A stretch of 64,000 nucleotides of DNA from Acidovorax sp. T1 (GCF_002176815.1 NZ_CP021648.1:310001-374000), one strand, 5' to 3'; shown: positions 54,652 to 63,827, numbered from the stretch's first letter. Program-made: numbers and translations. Notes: generated from the sequence alone by a model not told the origin.

Positions 54652-56211
54652 ATGTCAGCCACTTCCAAGCCCAAGCTCTACAACCCACGCCACCCCGAAC
54701 GCACGCTGCTGTACCAAACGGTAGCCGAGCACTACGAGACCTGGCTAGAGTTGGCCAGCGCGGGTCAGTTCGACGGCCAGGGCGACCACCACACCCCCAA
54801 GCCCTTCGTGCGCAAAGCGTTTGCCAAGTATCTTGAGTGCGGCATCTTTGCCCATGGCTTTGCCCGCGCTCGCTGCGGCGACTGTGGGCACGACTACTTC
54901 GTCGCTTTCTCCTGCAAAGGCCGGGGAGTCTGCCCCTCGTGCACCACCCGGCGCATGGTGGAGACAGCAGCGCACCTGAACGATCACGTATTCCCCCGCC
55001 TGCCGGTGCGCCAGTGGGTGCTGTCGGTTCCCAAGCGGCTTCGTTACTTCATGCAGCGCGACGGGCCAGTGCTCAATATGGTGCTGCGCATCTTCCTGCG
55101 GGTGATTGCGCAAAGCCTGCAGGCGCACTGCATTGGCGCGGCCAATGCAGACAAGGAAAGCCTGCACATCGGCGCAGTGGCCTTCATCCACAGGTTCGGC
55201 TCCAGCCTGAACGAACACGTCCACTTCCACGTCTGTGTGGTGGACGGGGTGTTTGAGGAGGTGGCAGGCGAGGGCAGCGCTGATGCCGCAATGCAAGTCT
55301 CTGCGTCAGGTGTCGTATTCCACCCTGCCACCGGCATCGATGCGACACCCGTGGCACAAGTGCAGACCACACTGCAAAAACGTATCCTGCGCGCCTTTGT
55401 GGGCCGTGGGCTGCTGGAGAACTTCGAGGCAAAAGAGATGCTGGGGTACAAACACAGCGGTTTCTCGGTGGATGCCGGGGTGTGCATTGAATCCCACGAC
55501 CGTCCAGGCCTTGAGCGGCTCTTGCGCTATTGCGCCCGCCCACCCTTTGCGATGGACAGGCTGCGCAAAGAGGGAAGCAAACTGGTGTACCGCTGCGGCA
55601 AGCAGCGCAGCGAACCCACCAGCGACAAGCGCGGTGCCAAGGTTGATGAGCTGCACCTCACACCGCTGGAGCTGATCGACCGCATTGCCGCGCTGGTTCC
55701 CCCGCCACGCACCCACCGGCACCGCTATTTTGGCGTGTTGGCACCCAACTCGCCGCTCAGGGCTGCGGTGACGGCGCTGGCGACACCGGCGCAAGCCGCT
55801 CCCGTGCTGGGCGCGTCGATCAGCACGGGGGAGTGCGCGCCTGGTGTGGTACCGATGAGCAGCGCGCTGCCATCCCAGAGCGAGCCGGTGCTGCCCAAGC
55901 GTGCAGCGCACTACCTGTGGGCGGTGCTGATCGCCCGCATCTACGAGGTGTTCCCCCTCTTGTGTCCGCTGTGTGGCGGGCATATGCGCATCATCGCGTT
56001 CATTACGCACAGCGCTGACATCCGGCACATCCTGGACCACATCGGGGCAGATTCAGAGCCACCCCGCATCTCCCCGGCGCGCGGGCCACCGCTGTGGGAT
56101 GACTGTAGTGATGCGCAGATGGATGACGGGGCGCAAACCGAGCCAGCAGACTGGGACCTAGCGGCGCAACCGGCACCGGACTTTGAGGTCGATCAGCGCA
56201 TCAGTTGGTGA
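54652..56211 (+). CDS. IS91-family (rolling-circle) transposase
   Basis: A 519-residue protein. The N-terminal zinc-binding region contains CGDCGHDYFVAFSCKGRGVC followed by PSCTTRRM. The HUH motif is in NEHVHFHVCVV, and candidate catalytic Tyr residues are in LLRYCARPPFA. A second Cys cluster, FPLLCPLCGGHMR, lies near the C-terminus. Such enzymes nick one strand at the element's origin and can carry adjacent DNA. The ATG at 54652 is preferred over the open frame from 54595. It directly follows the lpd fragment. Element ends were not located. Confidence 0.87.
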   Translation: MSATSKPKLYNPRHPERTLLYQTVAEHYETWLELASAGQFDGQGDHHTPKPFVRKAFAKYLECGIFAHGFARARCGDCGHDYFVAFSCKGRGVCPSCTTRRMVETAAHLNDHVFPRLPVRQWVLSVPKRLRYFMQRDGPVLNMVLRIFLRVIAQSLQAHCIGAANADKESLHIGAVAFIHRFGSSLNEHVHFHVCVVDGVFEEVAGEGSADAAMQVSASGVVFHPATGIDATPVAQVQTTLQKRILRAFVGRGLLENFEAKEMLGYKHSGFSVDAGVCIESHDRPGLERLLRYCARPPFAMDRLRKEGSKLVYRCGKQRSEPTSDKRGAKVDELHLTPLELIDRIAALVPPPRTHRHRYFGVLAPNSPLRAAVTALATPAQAAPVLGASISTGECAPGVVPMSSALPSQSEPVLPKRAAHYLWAVLIARIYEVFPLLCPLCGGHMRIIAFITHSADIRHILDHIGADSEPPRISPARGPPLWDDCSDAQMDDGAQTEPADWDLAAQPAPDFEVDQRISW

Positions 56212-56500
56212 ATGAACAAAGCGGCGATTTTGACTTGCCGCGAACTGGCTCTGCGCCCGGTACACGCCGAGCGCCGCAAATCACTCTCCTGAACGCCAAA
56301 CCCTGGTGGTGAACCTGACACCTGGGCGGGAAAATCGAGTGTCTCAGCCGGCTTGATGGCGCTTCCGCGGTGCGATACTTGGCCTCATGCGGTTAAAACG
56401 CCTATCCGTGTCTCAACCTTTTCCAATGGCATCCCCTTTCGATTGCGACGGTCCAACGATATCGCGATCATCCCACTTGCGAAGCACAGGTATCAAGGCG
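56212..56500. other. Downstream flank of the IS91-type transposase, no gene seen
   Basis: About 290 bp with no convincing coding sequence on either strand. It probably contains the terminus of the IS91-type element, but no origin or terminus could be assigned. Confidence 0.4.
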
Positions 56501-57199
56501 TCAGGCCAGCAATCCCATCACGACGGCGCGAGCGACCGTGGCGGTGCGGTTGATGGTGCCCAATTTCTCCGCTGCGTTGCGGGTGTGGAACTTCACTGTC
56601 GCGACCGAGATCTCCATGATTTCGGAAGTCTCGCCGACTGTCTTGCCGTCGGCGGCCCAGCGCAACACGTCTCTTTCGCGGACGGACAGCGAGATGTTCC
56701 ACCGCGCGGCCACGATTCGCCGGAAACCCTGGTGCGCTGTATTCGCGAGCCAGCGCATGCGGTGCTCCTTCGCGGCCAACTCATTGACCGTCAACGGCTT
56801 GCCTGATCTCGCCAGGGTCAGCATGCCTCCGACGCATGGGGTTTCCAGGATGGACTTTGCCCAACCGACGCGCAGGCCCGCATCGCGGGCGTCGTTCCAA
56901 AGGTCAGGTGTCTTCGCGAAGACGTTGTCGCTCCAAACGATCGGTTGTTGCGATTGGCGACCCAAGAGGATTGTCGGATCGACGTCAAGGTACTTCTTCT
57001 CCGCGTAACGCCCTTGCCATGCTTTCGGGTAGTTGTTGAGCATGAGAGTCTTCGGGTTCGTGACCGGTACGGGAACCCGCATTCCGTAAGCGCAGTAGTC
57101 GAAACCCAGTTCCCCAGCGGCACGCGCCACCGTTGCGAACAGAACGTTCTCGTTGTTCACCTCATCAATTTCGCGAAGAAGCTCATCTGCCCAGGTCAC
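56501..57199 (-). CDS. LuxR-type quorum-sensing regulator without a partner synthase (solo)
   Basis: A 232-residue protein with an N-terminal autoinducer-binding domain and a C-terminal LuxR HTH (LSVRERDVLRWAADGKTVGE). The usual ligand-pocket residues can be seen in YCAYGM, YPKAWQGRYAEKKYLDVDP and VWSDNVF. The start is a GTG at 57199 with GGAGG 5 bp upstream; this gives the normal family length, whereas the open frame to 57349 adds unrelated sequence. No luxI-type gene is present in the window. It follows the gentisate operon on the same strand after 200 bp. Confidence 0.87.
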   Translation of the reverse strand: MTWADELLREIDEVNNENVLFATVARAAGELGFDYCAYGMRVPVPVTNPKTLMLNNYPKAWQGRYAEKKYLDVDPTILLGRQSQQPIVWSDNVFAKTPDLWNDARDAGLRVGWAKSILETPCVGGMLTLARSGKPLTVNELAAKEHRMRWLANTAHQGFRRIVAARWNISLSVRERDVLRWAADGKTVGETSEIMEISVATVKFHTRNAAEKLGTINRTATVARAVVMGLLA

Positions 57200-57339
57200 G
57201 AACACCTCCAAACGCAAAGCGTGGCGTGGCCACTTGACCGCGCCAATCCGGGATGGCCTGCAGCGCCGGCATCGGAGCGACAGCAGGGGGCACACAGCCG
57301 ATGACTTGGGCGTGCTGGCAGGCCCTCTCCAACACACAG

Positions 57340-57370
57340 GCGGCGGCATCCTTTGGACGCACGCCGCCGC
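57340..57370. other. Hairpin between the Bug gene and the LuxR gene
   Basis: An 8-bp inverted repeat GCGGCGGC ... GCCGCCGC has a 15-nt loop. It lies 29 bp beyond the stop of the last gentisate-operon gene. It lacks a T-tract on the minus strand, so its role in termination is uncertain. Confidence 0.4.
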
Positions 57371-57398
57371 TTTTCGCTGTGACGGAGGGGTTGCCCGC

Positions 57399-58367
57399 CT
57401 AGTCCGCCGTTATGTTTCCCTTCTTCACCACGTCAGCCCAGCGTTGTGCGTCCTTGGCAACCAAGGCGCCGAATTCAGCCGGAGTAGAGGTGGCGGGAAC
57501 CATGCCTTGCGCTTCGAACGCCTTTGCGATGTCTGGTTGCTTCAGGATCTTGGAGATTTCCTGATTGAGACGCGCGATCACGTCAGCCGGTGTCCCTTTC
57601 GGCGCCAGCACGCCGTACCACATGTCGATGTTGTCAGCGGTCACTCCGGCCTCAGCCAGGGTCGGGACGTTCGGGAGTTGCGGCAGGCGGGTGGCACTGC
57701 CTGTCGCGATCGCCTTCAGTTTGCCTGCCTGGATATGCTGCAGCGCGACGTGCACTGGCAGGAACATGTAGTCAATGCGGCCTCCCAGCAAATCGGTGAC
57801 CGCGCCTGCGGTGCCCTTGTAGGGGACGTGCAGCATGTCCGAGTTGCTGCGTTGGAGGAAGAGGGCCATCGACAGGTGGTGAGGCGTTCCGACTCCAGGC
57901 GTGGCGTAGGTCAGTTGTCCGGGCTTCGACTTGGCTGCGCTCACCACGTCGCTGACCGAGTTGGCCTTTTGCACGTTCGGGTTGGTCACCAGCAGAAGCG
58001 TGCCCCATGACGTCTGAGCGACCGGCGCGAAGTCGTTGACGGGATCATAGGACAGCGTCTTGTACAGGCTCTTGTTCATGACCAGCGTGTTGACCTGGAC
58101 CAGGAGGGTGTGCCCGTCTGGCTTGGCTCGCGCAACCTTCTCGCTGCCGATATTGCCGCTGGCACCTGCTACGTTGTCCACGACCACGGGCTGCTTCAGG
58201 ACCGCGGGCAGATGGGCCGCGAGCTGGCGTGCGATCAGGTCGATGCCGGTGCCCGGGGTGTATGGCACGACCAGCGTGATGGGCTGTGTCGGCCAAGCGG
58301 ATGCCGTCGTGGCGGCCAAGCACATCGCTGCCGCGGGCAGCAGCGCCTTCATCCATTTTTTGAACAT
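57399..58367 (-). CDS. Bug/TctC-family solute-binding protein of the gentisate operon
   Basis: A 322-residue periplasmic protein. The signal peptide (LLPAAAMCLAATTASA) is followed by WPTQPITLVVPYTPGTGIDL and VVVDNVAGASGNIG. It is the last gene of the operon, 30 bp after the maleylpyruvate isomerase gene, so 3-hydroxybenzoate, salicylate or gentisate is the likely ligand by context. Confidence 0.88.
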   Translation of the reverse strand: MFKKWMKALLPAAAMCLAATTASAWPTQPITLVVPYTPGTGIDLIARQLAAHLPAVLKQPVVVDNVAGASGNIGSEKVARAKPDGHTLLVQVNTLVMNKSLYKTLSYDPVNDFAPVAQTSWGTLLLVTNPNVQKANSVSDVVSAAKSKPGQLTYATPGVGTPHHLSMALFLQRSNSDMLHVPYKGTAGAVTDLLGGRIDYMFLPVHVALQHIQAGKLKAIATGSATRLPQLPNVPTLAEAGVTADNIDMWYGVLAPKGTPADVIARLNQEISKILKQPDIAKAFEAQGMVPATSTPAEFGALVAKDAQRWADVVKKGNITAD

Positions 58368-58397
58368 GTGGGTGTCTCCTTGTGAATGTCCTGGTGT

Positions 58398-59042
58398 CTA
58401 TTCCGCATCGGGTTGCGCTGCTGGTGCGGCTTGCTGGAAAGCCGCAAGGGTGGCCAGGTGGGCGTCGATTCGAACGATGTTGGGATAGGGTTCGAGTGGC
58501 ACCTGGAAGCGGCGCGCGCTGAAGACTTGCGGCACCAGGCAGCAATCGGCGAAGGTCGGCGTGTCGCCGAAGCAGCACAGGCCGCTGCGACCGTCGCGTG
58601 CCAGACGTGTCTCCAGTGCATCGAATGCCTGTGTGATCCAGTGGGCGATCCAGGCCGATTTCTGTTCAGCGCTGACCCCCAGCGTCTTCTCAAGGTATTG
58701 AAGCACCCGCAGGTTGTTGAGTGGATGAACGTCGCAGGCGATCTGGGCGGCGATGGCACGCACCCAGCCACGATCGGCCGCGCTGGAAGGCAGGAGCGGC
58801 GTGTCGGGGTATTGCTCTTCGAGGTACTCCATGATCGCGAGCGACTGGGTCAACCGTGTGTCGCCGTCCTCCAGTGTGGGCACCAGGCGCTCGGGGTTGA
58901 GGGCGCCATAGGCGTCGCCATGCTGCTCGCCGCCGCCGCGTGTGAGGTGAACCGGCAGGCTGTCATAAGGCAGACCCTTGAGGTTGAGTGCGATGCGAAC
59001 GCGGTACGCGGCCGAGCTGCGGAAATAGCCATGAAGCTGCAC
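58398..59042 (-). CDS. nagL: Maleylpyruvate isomerase (zeta-class GST, MaiA-like)
   Basis: A 214-residue zeta-class GST-fold enzyme. The glutathione site FRSSAAYRVRIALNLKG and the SLAIMEYLEEQYP region match maleylacetoacetate/maleylpyruvate isomerases. It isomerises maleylpyruvate to fumarylpyruvate with glutathione. The neighbouring gentisate dioxygenase and fumarylpyruvate hydrolase genes favour the maleylpyruvate role over the tyrosine-pathway role. Confidence 0.9.
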   Translation of the reverse strand: MQLHGYFRSSAAYRVRIALNLKGLPYDSLPVHLTRGGGEQHGDAYGALNPERLVPTLEDGDTRLTQSLAIMEYLEEQYPDTPLLPSSAADRGWVRAIAAQIACDVHPLNNLRVLQYLEKTLGVSAEQKSAWIAHWITQAFDALETRLARDGRSGLCCFGDTPTFADCCLVPQVFSARRFQVPLEPYPNIVRIDAHLATLAAFQQAAPAAQPDAE

Positions 59043-59053
59043 GGTTCGATTCC

Positions 59054-59758
59054 TCAGTCGATTCGCACCGACAGCGGTGTGAGGCCGTCGATCTTCACGA
59101 CCAGCGTCTGGCCAGCGGTGACGGCGCCCACGCCTTCGGGGGTGCCAGTGAAGATCAGGTCGCCGGGCTGCAGGGTGAAGAGCGTGGACAGGTTCGCGAT
59201 GACCTCGTCCACCGACCAGATCAGATGTCCGATGGTCGACTGCTGGCGAACAGCGCCATTCACTTCGAGCACGATGCTCGCTTGGTTCACGCCGGCCGCG
59301 TCGGCGCGGCGGGTGATGGGGGCGATCGGCGCAGAGAAGTCGAAGGCCTTGCCCACTTCCCAGGGACGGCCCTTTTCGCGCGCAGCCATCTGCAGGTCGC
59401 GCCGCGTCATGTCCAGGCCCACGGCATAGCCGTAGACGTGTTCTGCTGCGTCCTGGGCGGCGATGTCGCGGCCGCCCTTGCCGATGGCCACCACCAGCTC
59501 GGCCTCGTAGTGGTAGTTCTGCGTCAGCGGTGGGTAGGGGATGGTCGCAGTGCTGCCCGCAGCCACCGGCACGATGGAGGCATCGTCGTTGGGCTTGCAG
59601 AAGAAGAAGGGCGGCTCACGGTCGGGGTCGAAGCCCATCTCGCGTGCATGCGCCGCGTAGTTGCGGCCCACGCAGTAGACCCGGCGTACCGGGAAGAGGT
59701 CGGAGGTGCCGGCAATGGGGACGCCGACGATGGGCATGGGGGTGATGGCGAAAGACAT
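59054..59758 (-). CDS. nagK: Fumarylpyruvate hydrolase (FAH family)
   Basis: A 234-residue FAH-fold hydrolase. VYCVGRNYAAHAREMG, NYHYEAELVVAIGKGG (metal-binding Glu residues) and GDLIFTGTPEGVGAV are diagnostic. It cleaves fumarylpyruvate to fumarate and pyruvate. The ATG at 59758 is preferred over the open frame to 59995, which overlaps the dioxygenase gene. It lies 11 bp upstream of nagL. Confidence 0.92.
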   Translation of the reverse strand: MSFAITPMPIVGVPIAGTSDLFPVRRVYCVGRNYAAHAREMGFDPDREPPFFFCKPNDDASIVPVAAGSTATIPYPPLTQNYHYEAELVVAIGKGGRDIAAQDAAEHVYGYAVGLDMTRRDLQMAAREKGRPWEVGKAFDFSAPIAPITRRADAAGVNQASIVLEVNGAVRQQSTIGHLIWSVDEVIANLSTLFTLQPGDLIFTGTPEGVGAVTAGQTLVVKIDGLTPLSVRID

Positions 59759-59795
59759 GTGGTCTGGCAAGAAAAGTGAGTTCGAAATGGAAATA

Positions 59796-60875
59796 TCAGC
59801 GTCCGGCGGGGTGAGAACCGACCGACGTCGATGCCGCGCTGTCCCGGACCTCGTAGACGCCCAGCTTTCTGTGCAGTGGCGACTCGTCGGCGATGAACAG
59901 GAACGCGGGTTCGGTGGCGGACAGGTTGCGCAGGACAACCTCGCTGTAGCCGGGGGCGCAGCAGGTGTCGGCCTGGGCCAGCGCGAACACGGCATCCAGC
60001 ACGCTCACCTCGGCGGAGCCCTCGATCTGATGGAACACCATCGCTGGCGAGCGGGCAGGCAGTTGCAGTGTCTGGCCCGGGCGCAGCATCAGCGCGTAGA
60101 AACCCAGGAGGTTCTCGGCGTCACGGCCGGTTTCCGGGTTCACGTACGTCACTTGCACGCAGTCGAGGCCGGGCTGGTCCTGGGCGAGAGACAGTAGCGC
60201 GTTTCGCGTGTTTTCCCAGGGGTAGCGCAGCAGCGGATAGGGCTTGTCCGAGCGCACGAAATTGGACGTGGGCACCACGCCGGCATGGCTCCAGGACTTG
60301 TCGCCCTGTCCGTCGAGAACCTCTTGCCTGGGGCCGTTGATGTGGTAGCTCGCTTCCATGTAATAGACCAGAGGCAGGTCCAGCACGTCCAGCCACACCA
60401 CCGGTTGGTCGCCGTCGTGGCCGTGCTCGTGCCACATGCCGGTCGGGGTGAGGATCAGGTCGCCGCGGCTCATCGGGCATTTCTCGCCGTCAACCGTCGT
60501 GTAGGCGCCTTCACCCTCGACGACCATGCGCACCGCGTTGGGTGTGTGGCGGTGCGAGGGTGCCCATTCGCCTGGCATGAGCAGTTGCATGCCCAGGTAG
60601 ATGGCCGCGCTGGCCTGCATCTTTTCGAGGCCGTGCCCGGGGTTGGCCAGCACGAGCACGCGTCGCTCGGCCTTCTCGATGGGCGTGAGTTCACCGGCCT
60701 TGAGCAGCAAGGGGCGCAACTGCGCATAAGGCCAGCAGGTCGGCCGGGTGTTGCGCGTGGGAATCTTGGGAGGCAGCACCCCCCGCAGGCTGGGCCACAG
60801 AGGCACCAGGTTCTGGGTTGTCAAGGCATCGCGGTAGTCCTGCGGCAGGTCTTCGAGGCGTCCAAGTTCTTGCAT
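59796..60875 (-). CDS. nagI: Gentisate 1,2-dioxygenase
   Basis: A 359-residue bicupin. The iron-binding SHRHTPNAVRMVVEGEGAYT lies in the N-terminal cupin, and GDLILTPTGMWHEHGHDGD follows with further ligands. It opens gentisate to maleylpyruvate. It is second in the operon, 29 bp after the hydroxylase gene, with an AGGA-type ribosome site. Confidence 0.93.
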   Translation of the reverse strand: MQELGRLEDLPQDYRDALTTQNLVPLWPSLRGVLPPKIPTRNTRPTCWPYAQLRPLLLKAGELTPIEKAERRVLVLANPGHGLEKMQASAAIYLGMQLLMPGEWAPSHRHTPNAVRMVVEGEGAYTTVDGEKCPMSRGDLILTPTGMWHEHGHDGDQPVVWLDVLDLPLVYYMEASYHINGPRQEVLDGQGDKSWSHAGVVPTSNFVRSDKPYPLLRYPWENTRNALLSLAQDQPGLDCVQVTYVNPETGRDAENLLGFYALMLRPGQTLQLPARSPAMVFHQIEGSAEVSVLDAVFALAQADTCCAPGYSEVVLRNLSATEPAFLFIADESPLHRKLGVYEVRDSAASTSVGSHPAGR

Positions 60876-60904
60876 TTCTTGCTCCAGTGGGATATGGCGG
60901 CGGC

Positions 60905-62080
60905 TTATTCCAGGGGAACCGTCAGCGGGTCGTAGGGATAGAGCCAGTTGTTGCGGGAGGCTGCGATGTTGCGGTCGCGGAACGCCTGGCGCATCTCGTT
61001 CGCATCGGCGATGTGGTACAGGTCGGCCATCTCGGTCGATTCGTTGACGACCCGGGCAGCGCGGGGCGCGCGGTGCTGCTCATAGACGCGCAGGGCCTCG
61101 GCAAGCGGTTTGCCCAGATCCAGGGCTCGGGCCAGGACGGCGGCATCCTCGATCGCCATGGCCGCGCCCTGGGCCATGTACGGTAGGGTCGGGTGTACTG
61201 CGTCGCCCAGCAGCGTGACGCGCGGCGTGCTCCAGGTCAGCACTGGCTTGCGGTTGTTCAGTGCCCACCGAAAGCACTGGTCCCGGTCGACATGCTCGAT
61301 GGCCGCCCGAACGATGGGATGCCAGCCGGCGTAGTCCTGGTCGAGCTCGCTCCAGGGCTGACGGGCAGTCCAGGACTCTTCTTCCCAGGGACGCTCGACG
61401 CAGCCGACGAAATTCAGCAACTTGCCGGCGCGCATGTAGTACATCACCGCGTGGTTCTTCGGACCGCACCAGATCGAGGAGACGACGGGAGGACGCAGGT
61501 TCTCGGGAATACGCTCGGTGGGAATGCTGAGACGCCAGGCAACCTGGCCCGTGAACACCGGCGGCTCGGCGTCTACGACGTGCTGGCGTACCACCGATTT
61601 GATGCCGTCCGCGCCCACCAGCAGATCGGAACGCGCTGTCGATCCATCGCTGAAGAGAACCTCGGCATGGTCGCCCGTCTCGCGGACTTCCTGGGCGCGC
61701 ACGCCCAGCCGCACGGCTTGCGGGTCCAGCGCCTTGACCGCGTCCAGCAGGGCCGCGTGCAGGTCGACTCGATGGATCTGGTAGTACGGCGTGCCGTGCG
61801 CGGCTTCATGCGCTGGACCGAGCTTGATTTCGTGCAGCAGCTCACCGTCGTCGAAACGGCGGAATTCAAAGGACGCGGGCTTGACGCCCAGGGTTTCCAG
61901 GGTGGGCTTGAGTCCGAGGTCGTAGAGCACTTTGACCGCGTTGGCGCTCATCTGCACCGCTGCACCGACCTCGCCGAGTTCCGGTGCCTGCTCGAACACG
62001 CGCACACGATGCCCGTGCCGGATCAGGCTCGCGGCGGCAGCCAATCCGCCGATGCCGGCACCGATCAACGTGATTTCCAT
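60905..62080 (-). CDS. mhbM: 3-hydroxybenzoate 6-hydroxylase (FAD monooxygenase; salicylate 5-hydroxylation not excluded)
   Basis: A 391-residue class A flavoprotein. GAGIGGLAAAASLIRHGHRV is the FAD-binding motif, LLVGADGIKSVVR the DG motif and VTLLGDAVHPTLPYMAQGAA the GD motif. The single-component type and the gentisate genes downstream indicate production of gentisate, most likely from 3-hydroxybenzoate. It is first in the operon and divergent from a MarR gene with two palindromes between. Confidence 0.87.
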   Translation of the reverse strand: MEITLIGAGIGGLAAAASLIRHGHRVRVFEQAPELGEVGAAVQMSANAVKVLYDLGLKPTLETLGVKPASFEFRRFDDGELLHEIKLGPAHEAAHGTPYYQIHRVDLHAALLDAVKALDPQAVRLGVRAQEVRETGDHAEVLFSDGSTARSDLLVGADGIKSVVRQHVVDAEPPVFTGQVAWRLSIPTERIPENLRPPVVSSIWCGPKNHAVMYYMRAGKLLNFVGCVERPWEEESWTARQPWSELDQDYAGWHPIVRAAIEHVDRDQCFRWALNNRKPVLTWSTPRVTLLGDAVHPTLPYMAQGAAMAIEDAAVLARALDLGKPLAEALRVYEQHRAPRAARVVNESTEMADLYHIADANEMRQAFRDRNIAASRNNWLYPYDPLTVPLE

Positions 62081-62115
62081 AGTTGCTCCTTAATAGCTTT
62101 GCAATATGACAGTTG

Positions 62116-62170
62116 GTTAGTACACTAACAAGACGCGCATGCTAGTCTGTCATGTGATTAGTTAACTATC
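62116..62170. promoter_or_regulatory. Two candidate MarR operators in the divergent gentisate promoter region
   Basis: Site 1 (62116-62129) is GTTAGT-AC-ACTAAC with perfect arms. Site 2 (62159-62168) is the perfect palindrome TAGTTAACTA, flanked by GAT and TC. Both lie between the hydroxylase and MarR genes, as expected for dimeric MarR binding. Confidence 0.6.
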
Positions 62171-62183
62171 AGTGTTAACCCTT

Positions 62184-62702
62184 ATGACATCCGATTCCAT
62201 GCTGGCTCCGCAGGACCAGATCTATCAGCGCCCAGGTTTTCTGCTGCGGCGAGCTCATCAACTGTCTGTCGGGTTGTTTGAGCAGTACTGCAGGGAATTC
62301 AATCTCACCCCGCCCCAGTACGGCATCCTCTGCGTGCTTTCCTATGCGAAAGACATCGACCAAGTCACGCTTTCGAAAGCGCTCGGCCACGACAAGGTGA
62401 CGACCTTGCACATCGTCAGAGTGTTGGAAGCGAGGGGATTGCTGACTCGCGTGCCGTGTCCTTCTGGTCGACGCCGGATGACGCTCTGTCTGACCGACGA
62501 GGGACGTTCCTTGCGTGAGCGGGCAGCAGCAGGGGCCGCTCGAGCGTATGAGCGGTTGATGTCGCCCCTTGATCCGACCGCGCAGGCTCAATTGTTGGGT
62601 TTGCTCGAGCGGCTCTGCGATGACTTGGAGCACAGTGCCCGCGCTTCGATGGTCAAACTGATTCCTCCGGGGGCTGCGGCCTCGGGTGTGGACGGACCGT
62701 GA
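62184..62702 (+). CDS. MarR-family regulator of the gentisate operon
   Basis: A 172-residue MarR protein. The winged HTH is in DQVTLSKALGHDKVTTLHIV, followed by RGLLTRVPCPSGRRRMTLCLTDEG, the wing. The ATG at 62184 is preferred; a GTG at 62172 is also possible. Divergent placement and palindromes suggest it represses the 3-hydroxybenzoate/gentisate operon until an aromatic ligand binds. Confidence 0.88.
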   Translation: MTSDSMLAPQDQIYQRPGFLLRRAHQLSVGLFEQYCREFNLTPPQYGILCVLSYAKDIDQVTLSKALGHDKVTTLHIVRVLEARGLLTRVPCPSGRRRMTLCLTDEGRSLRERAAAGAARAYERLMSPLDPTAQAQLLGLLERLCDDLEHSARASMVKLIPPGAAASGVDGP

Positions 62703-63069
62703 TTCTGAAGTCCAGTTAGCAAAGCATAGGTACCGACACGGCGCCTCTGATAAGGGTCATTCACGAATTTAGGATTCTTGAAGCCCTGTGATCGACTGGT
62801 CGGTCGATCTATCAGGAACTCTGGGGGCGGCCTCCGCCGCCTCAGTTCGTGCAGTGTGTCGTGCACCGTCGTTCCGTCGCATGTGTGTTGGTGATGCTGG
62901 TCTGGACGAAGCCTACAAAGTCCGTCTCGCCCCCGGTGATTGGGGGCGCAGACGATGAGATGTTCCTCTTTGGCGCGACCGGCTCGAGCGTCACGAACAA
63001 ATGGGGCGATCCCTTTCGCACGTATTCGTAGTCCCGCTCGACCGACGCGCTGGCCTTGTCTGTCGGTTT
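62703..63069. other. Intergenic stretch without a recognisable gene
   Basis: About 370 bp. Short open frames exist on both strands but none has a family feature or convincing ribosome site. Nothing else was recognised before the FNR-type box at 63070. Confidence 0.45.
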
Positions 63070-63083
63070 TTGATTCAGATCAA
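63070..63083 (+). promoter_or_regulatory. Perfect FNR/Dnr-type box upstream of the hemerythrin-like gene
   Basis: TTGATTCAGATCAA fits the consensus TTGAT-N4-ATCAA exactly. Its centre is 102 bp before the gene start; a -10-like TATGTG at 63103-63108 would place the box near -41.5, typical of class II activation by FNR, Anr or Dnr. Confidence 0.75.
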
Positions 63084-63178
63084 AAATGGTTGTTAAAGCG
63101 ACTATGTGCAGACCGAATGTGCCTAGAGTGATCCCTGTGGCGCTGTGCCACAGACGCCCACATTTCCTGGAGCACACA

Positions 63179-63733
63179 ATGACTGAAACCCTGGCCCCCA
63201 CCGCCGATGTCTCGCCCCTGGGCAACTTCTCGCACTGCCACGCTGGCATCATTTCGCACCTCAACACCTTCGGTGAGTTGTCTGCCTTGCTGGAGCCCGC
63301 GGCCCGTGCCCGCCTGATCGCGCGCGAGACGCTGACCTTCTTCCGCGGCGCTGTGTTCGATCACCACAAGGAAGAGGAAAAAGACCTGTTCCCCGCAGTG
63401 CTGCGGCATGCCGTGCCAGGCGCTGAACGCGCGGAGGTGCAGGCCATGGTGGAAAGGCTGACGGCCGAGCACCGCCGCATCGAGGAGCTTTGGCTCGACC
63501 TGGAGCCGCAGTTGGAGAAAGTCGCTAAGGGAGCCGACGTGAAGTTCGACAGCGCCGCCGCACAGGAACTGGTGGGCCGTTACCAGGCGCACGCCCGCTT
63601 CGAGGAAGACCGCCTGCTGCCGCTGGCCCAGCAAATCCTCGGGCGCCACAGCGCCGACTTGGCTGAGCTGGGCTTGGCGCTGCATACCCGCCATGTGGTG
63701 ATGGCGGCGCGTCGCGGGCTCAGGGGGTCATGA
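63179..63733 (+). CDS. Hemerythrin-like (HHE domain) protein
   Basis: A 184-residue four-helix protein. Candidate di-iron ligands are in FSHCHAGIISHL, FDHHKEEEKDLFP, AEHRRIEELW and YQAHARFEEDRLLP. Such proteins bind O2 or NO, or repair iron-sulfur centres under nitrosative stress. The ATG at 63179 is chosen for family fit. The upstream FNR/Dnr-type box predicts induction at low oxygen or by NO, and a sigma-54 activator gene converges on it. Confidence 0.87.
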   Translation: MTETLAPTADVSPLGNFSHCHAGIISHLNTFGELSALLEPAARARLIARETLTFFRGAVFDHHKEEEKDLFPAVLRHAVPGAERAEVQAMVERLTAEHRRIEELWLDLEPQLEKVAKGADVKFDSAAAQELVGRYQAHARFEEDRLLPLAQQILGRHSADLAELGLALHTRHVVMAARRGLRGS

Positions 63734-63827
63734 GGTTGGCAACCATCCCGTTGATTGCTCGCCGCCCGTAGCCTCGACTGGTCGATGCACCACGCTGAAA
63801 CTGCGTAGGCGAAAGAAGTGGGTCGGC

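Noticed and set aside
53136..54836. A 566-codon frame overlapping the chimeric lpd gene
   Set aside because: Shadow frame with Arg/Gly-rich sequence and no domain features.
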